From the NCBI GenBank assembly GCA_947488295.1, contig CANKYU010000003.1:558001-622000 (forward strand): 64,000 nucleotides of DNA. The letters run 5' to 3'. The notes below the pieces were generated by a model. It had not been told where the DNA came from, ran no database searches, and saw only the letters and a list, made by a program, of their open reading frames with translations. Shown piece by piece: positions 43,257-50,765 of the stretch. The stretch comes from an uncultured Anderseniella sp. GTDB lineage: Bacteria > Pseudomonadota > Alphaproteobacteria > Rhizobiales > Aestuariivirgaceae. The first letter of the stretch is position 1; every line of letters begins with the position of its first letter. The translations under genes and the position numbers were made by a program.

Positions 43257-44165
43257 TCACATGGCTGCGGCCATCCGGGCTGTCTGGGCAACGCCGGCAA
43301 GCTTGCAGGTCTGGTCAACAAGATCCGGACGGTTCATGGAATAGATATGGACATGATCCACACCCTGCGCGCCCAGTTGCATGATCTGCTGGGCCGCCAG
43401 TTCACAGGCAAGTGACTTGTGCCGGGTGGAGTGGGGGGCCAGTCCGTCGAAAGCAGCATACAGGTGATCAGGAATGCGTGCCTGGCACTTACCGGCAAAA
43501 CTCGCCACTTTGGCAAAGTCATGGATCAGCAGGATGCCTGGAACGATGGGTTGGTAAATCCCGGCTGCACGGACCTGCTCCATGAAGTGAAAATAGTCCC
43601 GGTTGTCGAAGAAGAACTGGGTGATGGCAGCTTTGGCGCCGGTTGCCAGCTTGGTTTTCAGATTGGCAAGGCAGGCGTGGCCGGATGCGGATGCCGGATG
43701 TACTTCCGGGTAGGCTGCGACGTAAGTGTCGAGGTCCCCGCGAGCGATAACTGCGGCGGCCAGGTCGGCGCCGTTCTCATATCCTTGCGGATGTGGCTCA
43801 TAGGGTCCGGTTATGCCGGGCATGTCTCCGCGCAAGGCCAATATGCCTTTCACGCCCTGAGCGGCGTATCTTTCGATGACCGCGTCGGTTTGTGCTCTGG
43901 ACTGGCCGGCGCATGTGAGATGCCCGACGACGTCGAGGCCGTCTGCACCCAGCAGTTGGCCGATAGTGCCGAAAGATGCCTGGTGGCTGGTCCCGCCGGC
44001 GCCATAGGTGACCGAGGCAAACAGGGGATCGTAGTTGCGCATGATCCGGGCAAGCTCTGCCATGCCGTCGCTTTGCATGGTTGATCGTGCCGGAAACACT
44101 TCAAACGATACACGAGGGCTGCCGCCTGGTGTAAAATTGCCGGAAGCTCGGGAAATTATCGACAT
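43257..44165 (-). CDS. metF: Methylenetetrahydrofolate reductase
   Basis: A 302-residue FAD enzyme that interconverts methyl-THF and methylene-THF. It has the active-site Glu in VSFEVFPARST, then FASVTYGAGGTSH, VVGHLTCAGQSRAQTDAVIE and the GILALRGDMP segment. The length fits the bacterial type. In methyl-compound catabolism it would run in the oxidative direction, feeding methyl groups into the one-carbon pool; in biosynthesis it would supply methionine synthase. GGAGG sits close to its ATG, immediately next to a perfect 20-bp palindrome at 44177-44196, so SAH-type control of the operon is likely. The DNA order (metF, PF13769, methyl-THF methyltransferase, RACo) supports the catabolic role. 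Confidence 0.93.
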   Translation of the reverse strand: MSIISRASGNFTPGGSPRVSFEVFPARSTMQSDGMAELARIMRNYDPLFASVTYGAGGTSHQASFGTIGQLLGADGLDVVGHLTCAGQSRAQTDAVIERYAAQGVKGILALRGDMPGITGPYEPHPQGYENGADLAAAVIARGDLDTYVAAYPEVHPASASGHACLANLKTKLATGAKAAITQFFFDNRDYFHFMEQVRAAGIYQPIVPGILLIHDFAKVASFAGKCQARIPDHLYAAFDGLAPHSTRHKSLACELAAQQIMQLGAQGVDHVHIYSMNRPDLVDQTCKLAGVAQTARMAAAM

Positions 44166-44176
44166 CAGCGACCTCC

Positions 44177-44196
44177 ATATAAAGATATCTTTATAT
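44177..44196. promoter_or_regulatory. Perfect SahR-like palindrome upstream of metF
   Basis: ATATAAAGATATCTTTATAT is a perfect 20-bp palindrome ending 11 bases before the metF start codon, just upstream of the ribosome-binding site. An 18/20 match lies upstream of the BHMT-like gene. This is a classic place for a repressor to act. Resemblance to the SAH-responsive ArsR-family regulator SahR is from memory of the motif type. Confidence 0.75.
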
Positions 44197-44234
44197 ATTA
44201 AAAGAAAGTGGAGAGGTCAAGCGTGTTCTGGCCA

Positions 44235-44274
44235 CGGTCAGATCGCTGGTTGCCGAAACCAGAAAATCTGACCG
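44235..44274. other. Strong stem-loop between metF and the universal stress protein gene
   Basis: CGGTCAGAT (44235-44243) pairs with ATCTGACCG (44266-44274), and an inner CTGGTT/AACCAG stem closes on a 5-nt loop. No T run follows on either strand, so it may be a processing or attenuator structure rather than a terminator. It lies downstream of the universal stress protein gene and upstream of metF on the minus strand. Confidence 0.5.
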
Positions 44275-44323
44275 CGCCCGGACAGTCGCAGTTGTATTAC
44301 GAGGGGGGTGAACCCGAGGCGCG

Positions 44324-44734
44324 TCAGCGCATGACCAGGACAGGGCACTGCGCATGGCGCACCACGCGACCGGCTGTCGAGCCAAGGAAATAGTCGGCAA
44401 CGCCGGGTTTGTGGGAGCCGATTATGACCAGGTCCGCGCCGTACTGGGTCGCGGCTTCCAGAATGGCCGAGCCGGCCGAACCGTGCCGGAGGTCTGCCGG
44501 ACCGGAGATGTCGTTGTCCTTGGCGAGTTTTTCCAGTTCCGATTTGGCCCATTTATGGGTCTTGTCCAGCAACTCGCCGGAGATCTCGACCGCAGCATAC
44601 GACGGTATGTCGTGCACGACATGGGTTAGGATGATCTCTGCGGACTCGCCCCCGATCTCTTTCGCCAGATTGATCATCTGCACTCCGAGCTCGTTGTGAG
44701 TGAGGTCTACCGGTACAAGTATTTTCTTGAACAT
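44324..44734 (-). CDS. Universal stress protein (UspA family)
   Basis: A 136-residue UspA-fold protein. It begins KILVPVDLTHNELGVQMINL and ends with the ATP-binding motif GSHKPGVADYFLGSTAGRVV followed by RHAQCPVLVM. Such proteins respond to stress or energy state; the specific role is not known. It lies 158 bases upstream of metF on the same strand, with a strong hairpin and the SahR-like palindrome between them, so metF is probably regulated separately. Confidence 0.88.
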   Translation of the reverse strand: MFKKILVPVDLTHNELGVQMINLAKEIGGESAEIILTHVVHDIPSYAAVEISGELLDKTHKWAKSELEKLAKDNDISGPADLRHGSAGSAILEAATQYGADLVIIGSHKPGVADYFLGSTAGRVVRHAQCPVLVMR

Positions 44735-44944
44735 TGCAAATGCCCTTCCTGTTTATGGCCAAAATGGCGAGATCACAATTCTAGGGATGCCATGTTTGCC
44801 GGACAAGGGGATTGATCCAGATCATTCGGCAGTTGGCCGGCCATGGTCGCTAATTGACCATTTCTGGACGCATCACCGGAAGAAGCCTGCTGGTAATGGG
44901 CCTAACAACATGGTTAGCTTTACTCAACAGGTGGAAAATCCGAG

Positions 44945-46516
44945 ATGTCGACAGAAACTGAAGCACCTTCTGATAGCTCTCCTGCACGCCGAAGCCGCAG
45001 GGGCGGCGGTGGCGCTGAAGGCCGCCGCGCGGCGCGGCTCGGCGGCGGAATTCAGGCATTCAGCTACATCAAGCGCCAAATTCCACTTTATGAAGTCCTC
45101 GGCGAAGAAGGCCTTTCCCTGATCGAGGCTAACTGTGACACGGTATTGCAGGAAATCGGTATCGATTTCCGCGACGATGCCGAGGCGCTGCAGATGTGGA
45201 AGGCGGCCGGCGCAGATGTCAACGGAGAGCGGGTCCGGTTTCCCAAGGGCCTCGTGCGCTCATTGATCAAGACGGCACCGTCACAGTTTACCCAGCATGC
45301 ACGCAATCCAGCTCGCAGCGTCGAGATTGGCGGCAAAAATACTGTGTTTGCGCCGGTTTATGGCCCACCGTTTGTGCACGACCTGAACGGCGGTCGCCGC
45401 TATGCGACCATTGAGGACTTCCGGAATTTCGTGAAGCTGGCGTACACGGCACCGGCCATGCATCATTCCGGCGGCACGGTTTGCGAGCCGGTGGACATTC
45501 CCGTGGCCAAACGCCATCTCGATATGGTCTACAGCCACATTCGCTATTCCGACAAACCGTTCATGGGCTCGGTCACCGCGCCTGAGCGCGCCGAAGACAG
45601 CGTTGCCATGGCCAAAATGGTCTTTGGCGACGATTTTGTCGACAACAACTGCGTGCTGATCAACCTAATCAATGCCAACTCACCCATGGTGTTTGACGAC
45701 ACCATGGTCGGCGCGCTGAAAGTCTATGCGCGTGCCGGACAGGCCAGCGTCGTATCGCCGTTCATCCTGGCTGGCGCAATGTCTCCGGTCACGGTGATCG
45801 GCACGCTGACCCAGGTTCTGGCCGAAGCGTCAGTCGGGCTGGCGTTTTCGCAACTGTGCCGCCCCGGTGCACCGGTTGTTTTCGGCACCTTTGCGTCTTC
45901 GATGTCCATGCAGTCGGGCGCGCCCACATTCGGAACACCGGAGCCTGCGCATGTACTGTTTGGCGCCGCCCAGCTGGCGCGGCGGCTCGGCGTGCCGTTC
46001 CGCTCCGGCGGTTCTTTGTGCGCCTCGAAACTGCCTGATGCCCAGGCTGCGCATGAAAGCTCCAACACTGTTTTCCCCGGCGTACTTGCAGGTGTCAATT
46101 TCATGCTGCATGCGGCCGGTTGGCTGGAAGGCGGACTGGTGTCGAGCTATGAGAAATTCATTATCGACTGTGATCAGCTATCGATGATGCAGAGCTTTGC
46201 CGGTGGTATTGACCTGAGCGAGAACGGGCAGGCCATGGATGCCATCGCAGAAGTTGGTCCCGGCAGCCACTATCTCGGATGTGCCCACACCCAGCGCAAT
46301 TTTGAAAATGCATTCTGGCGCTCCGGTATTGCCGACAACAACTCGTTCGAGCAATGGCTGGCCGACGGCTCGATGGATGCCGCCCAGCGTGCCAATGCAA
46401 CCTGGACGAGACAGCTCAACGATTATGTCGCCCCTGATCTTGATCAGGCGATTGACGAGCAGCTCGTCGCGTTCATGGAGCAGCGCAAGGCGGTTCTGCC
46501 TGACAGTGTTTCATGA
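44945..46516 (+). CDS. MttB-superfamily methyltransferase 3 (non-pyrrolysine)
   Basis: A 523-residue MttB-superfamily enzyme with an Arg/Gly-rich N-terminus (SPARRSRRGGGGAEGRRAAR, residues 12-31). The barrel follows: GLSLIEANCDTVLQEIGIDF, HHSGGTVCEPVDIP, VVSPFILAGAMSPVTVIGTL, RPGAPVVFGTFASSMSMQSG and EVGPGSHYLGCAHT. It is closest to copy 2 in this window and lacks an in-frame TAG. Many marine MttB proteins of this type are annotated as trimethylamine methyltransferases but more probably act on glycine betaine or related quaternary amines. It is divergent from the universal stress protein and followed by an orphan transport binding protein, whose ligand may be its substrate. Confidence 0.9.
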   Translation: MSTETEAPSDSSPARRSRRGGGGAEGRRAARLGGGIQAFSYIKRQIPLYEVLGEEGLSLIEANCDTVLQEIGIDFRDDAEALQMWKAAGADVNGERVRFPKGLVRSLIKTAPSQFTQHARNPARSVEIGGKNTVFAPVYGPPFVHDLNGGRRYATIEDFRNFVKLAYTAPAMHHSGGTVCEPVDIPVAKRHLDMVYSHIRYSDKPFMGSVTAPERAEDSVAMAKMVFGDDFVDNNCVLINLINANSPMVFDDTMVGALKVYARAGQASVVSPFILAGAMSPVTVIGTLTQVLAEASVGLAFSQLCRPGAPVVFGTFASSMSMQSGAPTFGTPEPAHVLFGAAQLARRLGVPFRSGGSLCASKLPDAQAAHESSNTVFPGVLAGVNFMLHAAGWLEGGLVSSYEKFIIDCDQLSMMQSFAGGIDLSENGQAMDAIAEVGPGSHYLGCAHTQRNFENAFWRSGIADNNSFEQWLADGSMDAAQRANATWTRQLNDYVAPDLDQAIDEQLVAFMEQRKAVLPDSVS

Positions 46517-46794
46517 TGACCATACCGCGAAGCCTGCCGCTCAATCCCGTATGAGACATGTAAAGTGGTCATTGTGTCTTTAATTGACATGTAAGTGTCG
46601 CTTACGGGTGGTGCGACACCTTGGGCCATCCTGCCATGATTTACGCTGGAAATATCTGCCGCAGGACGGCAGGCAATTCCGATTTACGGTCTTGTGTCCG
46701 GAGGTCCGGGTGATAGGCTGTGGTCAAGTGCGATGACACGCCGTGGTGTTGGCGTTCATTTGCGTAGTGTAACCTCGGGAGGAGTAGCCTTAAC
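46517..46794. other. Intergenic region between MttB 3 and the peptide-type binding protein
   Basis: 278 bases without a gene. One 7-bp inverted repeat GTGTCGC/GCGACAC (46595-46601 with 46613-46619) is visible, but no T run follows, so it is more likely a binding site or chance. The right end, with GGGAGGAGTA just before 46795, is the ribosome-binding site of the next gene. Confidence 0.4.
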
Positions 46795-48462
46795 ATGTCT
46801 GACAGAGAAAACATCTGGATTCCCAAGCTCAAACAGCAGCTTGCTGACAAGCTTATCGACCGCCGTGAATTTATTCGTTATTCGACACTGCTCGGCATGT
46901 CTGCCGGTGCTGCATATATGTGGGCAGGCAAGATTACCGGCCAGCCCATCGCATCACCCGCACGCGCAGCCGACATGCCGAAGGGCGGCACCCTGAAAAT
47001 CGGCATGCGGGTGCCGAAAATCAGCAGCCCGCACACGTTCTCATGGATTTATGATTCCAACATCACCCGCCAGATGGTGCGCTATGTCACCCGCACAGGC
47101 GTCGACAATGTCACGCGTCCGGATCTGGCGTCATGGTCTGCCTCCGACGATCTGAAAACCTGGACCTTCACCGTCAATGACGAGATTGAGTGGTTCAAGG
47201 GCGGTAAGATGACGGCTGAGCAGATTGCCTGGAATATCAAGCGCTGCCTTGATCCGGCAACCGGATCGTCTGTCGTGGGGCTGATGAAGGGCTATATGCT
47301 CAATGAGATCGACTCCGGCAAGAAGGACGACAAGGGCGAAGCGATCATGACCACAGAGATGTGGGATGCCAACGCTATTGAAGTCAAAGACGACAAAACA
47401 CTCGTCCTGAACCTGAAGGAAGCCCAGGTGGCGGTTCCGGAGCATTTGTTCCACTATCCGCTGGCGATCCTTGATCCGGCCGACGAAGGCAAGTTCGGCC
47501 TTGGTTCCAATGGCCACGGTGACTTTGAGCTCGTGGAATTCGAAGTGGGCCGCAAGGCAGTTCTCAAAAAACGCCCGAATTCGAAAGCCCATCTGGACAT
47601 GGTGGAATTCGTTGATCTTGGTGACAACACGGCTGCGTCCGCAGCTGCGGTTCAATCCAAACAGGTGCACGGCGTCTATGAAGGCAATGTCGAGCAGTTC
47701 GACCTGTTCAAGGCCATGGATCATGTCGATATGTATGACACCACAACGGCGTCTACCGCTGTCGTGCGCATGCAGATTGACAAGAAACCATTCGACGATC
47801 CGAAGGTCCGCAAGGCCATGCGTCTGGCAACAGATGTGGACAAGACCACCGAAATCGCGGTTGGCGACCTTGGCACAACTGCTGAACACCACCATGTCTG
47901 CCCGATCCATCCGGACTACAAGAAGCTGCCGGTCATGGCTCGCGATGTGGAAGCTGCCAAGAAATTGCTGGCAGAGGCGGGTCATGCTGACGGGCTCGAA
48001 GCGGAAATCACCTGTAAGCCTGATCCTGCCTGGGAACTGGCCGTGGTCGAGGCATGTGTTGAGCAGTGGAAGGAAGCCGGCATCAACGTCAAGATGAACG
48101 TACTGCCGTCTGCCAAGTTCTGGGATGTCTGGGACAAGGTGCCGTTCGGCTTTACCTCGTGGGCGCACAGGCCGCTTGGATTTATGGTTCTGGGCCTTGC
48201 CTACCGTTCAGGTGTGCCGTGGAATGAAACCAACTATTCCAATGCAGAGTTTGATAGCATTCTGACCCAGGCAGAAGGTACGCTGGATGTTGCCGCGCGC
48301 ACCGAACTGGTCGGCAAGCTTGAAACCATCATGCAGGAAGACGGGCCGATTGTTCAGCCTCTATGGCGCAAACTGTTCATTCCGATGGACAAACGGGTGA
48401 AAGGTTTTGCGATTCACCCGACCCGCTATTTCTTCTGCGAAGAGTATGCCGTCGAAGCCTGA
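46795..48462 (+). CDS. Oligopeptide/nickel-type ABC substrate-binding protein (orphan, Tat-like leader)
   Basis: A 555-residue SBP_bac_5-type protein. The leader has a twin-arginine-like DRREFIRYSTLLGMSAGAA before a signal-peptidase site near residue 58, so export may use Tat. The mature part shows SBP_bac_5 features: KIGMRVPKISSPHTFSW, TWTFTVNDEIEWFKGGKMTA, a FVDLGDNTAASAAAVQSKQV segment, and KPFDDPKVRKAMRLATDVDK. No permease or ATPase of the DppBCDF type adjoins it. Such proteins bind peptides, but some bind opines, amines or metals. A terminator follows it. Confidence 0.85.
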   Translation: MSDRENIWIPKLKQQLADKLIDRREFIRYSTLLGMSAGAAYMWAGKITGQPIASPARAADMPKGGTLKIGMRVPKISSPHTFSWIYDSNITRQMVRYVTRTGVDNVTRPDLASWSASDDLKTWTFTVNDEIEWFKGGKMTAEQIAWNIKRCLDPATGSSVVGLMKGYMLNEIDSGKKDDKGEAIMTTEMWDANAIEVKDDKTLVLNLKEAQVAVPEHLFHYPLAILDPADEGKFGLGSNGHGDFELVEFEVGRKAVLKKRPNSKAHLDMVEFVDLGDNTAASAAAVQSKQVHGVYEGNVEQFDLFKAMDHVDMYDTTTASTAVVRMQIDKKPFDDPKVRKAMRLATDVDKTTEIAVGDLGTTAEHHHVCPIHPDYKKLPVMARDVEAAKKLLAEAGHADGLEAEITCKPDPAWELAVVEACVEQWKEAGINVKMNVLPSAKFWDVWDKVPFGFTSWAHRPLGFMVLGLAYRSGVPWNETNYSNAEFDSILTQAEGTLDVAARTELVGKLETIMQEDGPIVQPLWRKLFIPMDKRVKGFAIHPTRYFFCEEYAVEA

Positions 48463-48489
48463 TTGCTTCGATTGCAGCACTGAATATGG

Positions 48490-48522
48490 ACGCCCTTCCG
48501 ACTTGTCGGGAGGGCGTTTTTT
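48490..48522 (+). terminator. Terminator after the binding protein gene
   Basis: The stem ACGCCCT-CCGA with TCGG-AGGGCGT spans 48490-48517 with a single internal mismatch. TTTTTT follows directly (48517-48522). Confidence 0.8.
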
Positions 48523-48606
48523 ACTGTGGCTTGCACCGCGAGCTTGCTCTGGGATCAGTTACGTCTAGTCTGGGGCGCCGATACAAATGCGAACAGGGAG
48601 TTGAAA

Positions 48607-49719
48607 ATGAACAAGGCACCGGGAACCGCCGGTTTTATGGCCATGAAAGGAGATGGCTACTACTCGAAAGCCACCATTGGCGCCAAGCATGTCATGGACA
48701 AGGCAGCCAATCTGGTTCTGGAAGCCGTTGCGCGCATGGATCCGGCCGACGATGGCAGCATCTTTCGCGCCACGGATATGGGAGCCGCTGACGGAGGCAC
48801 ATCTGTTGATCTCTGGCGACGGGTATTTACCGATGTGCGCGCCCGGGTGCCGTCGCGCGCCATCGAGATGACCTACACAGACCTGCCGCGCAATGACTTT
48901 GCCCAGGTCTTCCGCATGATTCACGGGCAAACCGACACACAAAGCTATTACCCGGAAATCGAGGACCTGTACGTTTTTGCCTCCGGCACCTCGTTCCACC
49001 AGAATATTTTTCCGGCACAGACGCTGGACCTTGGATTTTCCGCAACCGCGTCTCACTATATTTCGTCGACACCCTGCAACATCACCGACCATGTGCACAT
49101 GGTCGGCGCCAGCGGTGCCGAGCGCGAGGCGTTCACCAGGCAAGGTGCCAACGACTGGGAAACCATGCTGCTGCAGCGTACTCGTGAGCTGAAACCCGGC
49201 GGTCGGCTGTGCCTGTTCAATTTCGGCATCGACGAGGAAGGCCGCTATCTTGGCGATACCGGTGGTGTCAGCATGTTCGACACGTTCAACAAATTCTGGC
49301 ATGAACTGGCTGATGACGGTGTGATATCACGCGACGAGTATCTGAACACCAATTTCCCCCAGCACTATCGCACGGTTGAAGAATTCACCGCTCCGCTGAA
49401 TGACAGGAACAGCCCTGTTTACGAGGCCGGGTTGCGACTGGAGCATGTCGAGACCCGTGTGGTTCGCTGTCCGTTCGAGCAGGATTTCACCGAAAACCAT
49501 AAGGATGCAACCCGGTTTGCAACGGAATATCTGCCAACGCTCAGATCATGGTCGGAAGCCACGTTCCTGGGCGGGCTTGACGCAGGCCGTGACGACACGG
49601 AACGCCAGGCCATCATGGATGAATTTTACGGACGCTATCAGGCCAGCGTGGCAGCAGCGCCCGAAGGTCATGCGATGGACTATGTGCACGCCTATCTGAT
49701 TTGCCGCAAGGAAGCTTAA
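48607..49719 (+). CDS. SABATH-family SAM-dependent carboxyl methyltransferase
   Basis: A 370-residue protein that matches the plant-type SABATH (Methyltransf_7) layout: GFMAMKGDGYYSKATIGAKH near residues 9-28, the SAM loop ATDMGAADGGTSVDLW, the LPRNDFAQVFRMIHG motif, and GTSFHQNIFPAQTLDLGFSA followed by SHYISSTP. Family members methylate carboxyl groups (salicylate, jasmonate, farnesoate, gibberellin) or amines in plants and a few microbes; bacterial members are less studied. The start is ATG 48607, behind AGGGAG; a longer frame from 48526 runs back into the terminator zone. A Ldh-type dehydrogenase gene starts 3 bases after its stop, so it is in an operon that acts on organic acids. Confidence 0.85.
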   Translation: MNKAPGTAGFMAMKGDGYYSKATIGAKHVMDKAANLVLEAVARMDPADDGSIFRATDMGAADGGTSVDLWRRVFTDVRARVPSRAIEMTYTDLPRNDFAQVFRMIHGQTDTQSYYPEIEDLYVFASGTSFHQNIFPAQTLDLGFSATASHYISSTPCNITDHVHMVGASGAEREAFTRQGANDWETMLLQRTRELKPGGRLCLFNFGIDEEGRYLGDTGGVSMFDTFNKFWHELADDGVISRDEYLNTNFPQHYRTVEEFTAPLNDRNSPVYEAGLRLEHVETRVVRCPFEQDFTENHKDATRFATEYLPTLRSWSEATFLGGLDAGRDDTERQAIMDEFYGRYQASVAAAPEGHAMDYVHAYLICRKEA

Positions 49720-49722
49720 CAA

Positions 49723-50733
49723 GTGAAAAAGACGACAACGACCCTGGAAATTGAAAAAGCCCGCAGACTTGCTCTTCGGGCGCTGACCAAATCGGGCGCT
49801 GCGCGAGCCAATGTCCGATATCTCGCCGACGCTGTCATCGACAGCGAGCTTGTCGGCATGCCAAGCCACGGATTTTTCTGGTTGCCGGTGTACTGCTCAC
49901 ATCTCAGATGCGGCAAGGTCGATGGCGTGATCAAGCCGGTCATCACCCGGCTGTCTGCCGTGGCTTATCGCGCTGATGCCGGCTCCGGATTTGCCCATCC
50001 GGCCATCGAAAAGGGTTTTGCAAAAATCATTTCAGCGGCGAAAAAGTATGGAATTGCTGGCCTGTCCGTCACCAACTCTTACAATTGCGGCAGGCTGGGC
50101 GGACATACCGAGCGCCTGGCTCGCGAGGGGCTTCTGGCAATGGGGTTCACCAATGCACCGGCTTCGATAGCGCCGCCGGGCGGAATCAAGGCGGTTATCG
50201 GTACCAACCCGATTTCCATGGCGGCGCCCGACGGCAAGGGCGGTGTCGGTTATGTCATAGACCAGTCCTCATCGGTTGTGGCGAAGTCCGAAGTCATGCG
50301 TCATGCCGCACGCGGCGACGAAATTCCGCTGGGCTGGGCGCTTGATGCCGACGGTAATCCGACAACGGATCCCGGTCAGGCTGTCACCATGGCCCCATCG
50401 GGCGGCTACAAGGGGTTCGGGCAGGGGCTGATGGTGGAAACAATGTCTTCGCTGATGAGTGGCGCGCAACTGGGCAGCGCCATGTCGCCGTTTGCCACCG
50501 ATGCCGGCGGGCCGTGCAATTCAGGACAGTTCTTTCTGGCGATAGACCCTGAAGGATTCTCGGCAGGGCTGTTTGCGGACCGCTTCGCGAGCCTTGCCGG
50601 TTCAATCACGGCACAGGAAGGAACCCGCCTGCCGGGTCTGAGCCGCCTGGCGACGCGCCGCGAGAGCCTGGCCCGCGGGACGATCGATGTGGACCGCGAA
50701 CTGCTGAAGCGCGTGCGTGATTGCACACGCTGA
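49723..50733 (+). CDS. Ldh-family NAD(P)-dependent dehydrogenase (malate/L-lactate/sulfolactate type)
   Basis: A 336-residue member of the malate/L-lactate dehydrogenase (PF02615) fold: AVIDSELVGMPSHGFFWLPV near residue 45 with the conserved SHG, NSYNCGRLGGHTERLAREG, TNAPASIAPPGGIKAVIGTN and the SGGYKGFGQGLMVE end motif. The family includes malate, ureidoglycolate, delta-piperideine-2-carboxylate and (R)-sulfolactate (ComC) dehydrogenases. Given xsc and a Tau-like transporter in the window a sulfolactate role is possible, but the sequence does not decide. It begins GTG 49723, 3 bases after the SABATH gene. Confidence 0.85.
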   Translation: MKKTTTTLEIEKARRLALRALTKSGAARANVRYLADAVIDSELVGMPSHGFFWLPVYCSHLRCGKVDGVIKPVITRLSAVAYRADAGSGFAHPAIEKGFAKIISAAKKYGIAGLSVTNSYNCGRLGGHTERLAREGLLAMGFTNAPASIAPPGGIKAVIGTNPISMAAPDGKGGVGYVIDQSSSVVAKSEVMRHAARGDEIPLGWALDADGNPTTDPGQAVTMAPSGGYKGFGQGLMVETMSSLMSGAQLGSAMSPFATDAGGPCNSGQFFLAIDPEGFSAGLFADRFASLAGSITAQEGTRLPGLSRLATRRESLARGTIDVDRELLKRVRDCTR

Positions 50734-50765
50734 TCGTTTTCTCACTCTAACAATACGTTGCTCCT

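Noticed and set aside
29273..46516. Possible pyrrolysine-containing trimethylamine methyltransferases
   Set aside because: All three MttB frames run to their full length without an in-frame TAG, and no pyl genes are seen, so they belong to the non-pyrrolysine branch.
47131..48168. 345-codon open frame on the minus strand
   Set aside because: It is antisense to the SBP_bac_5 gene and shows no coherent domain.
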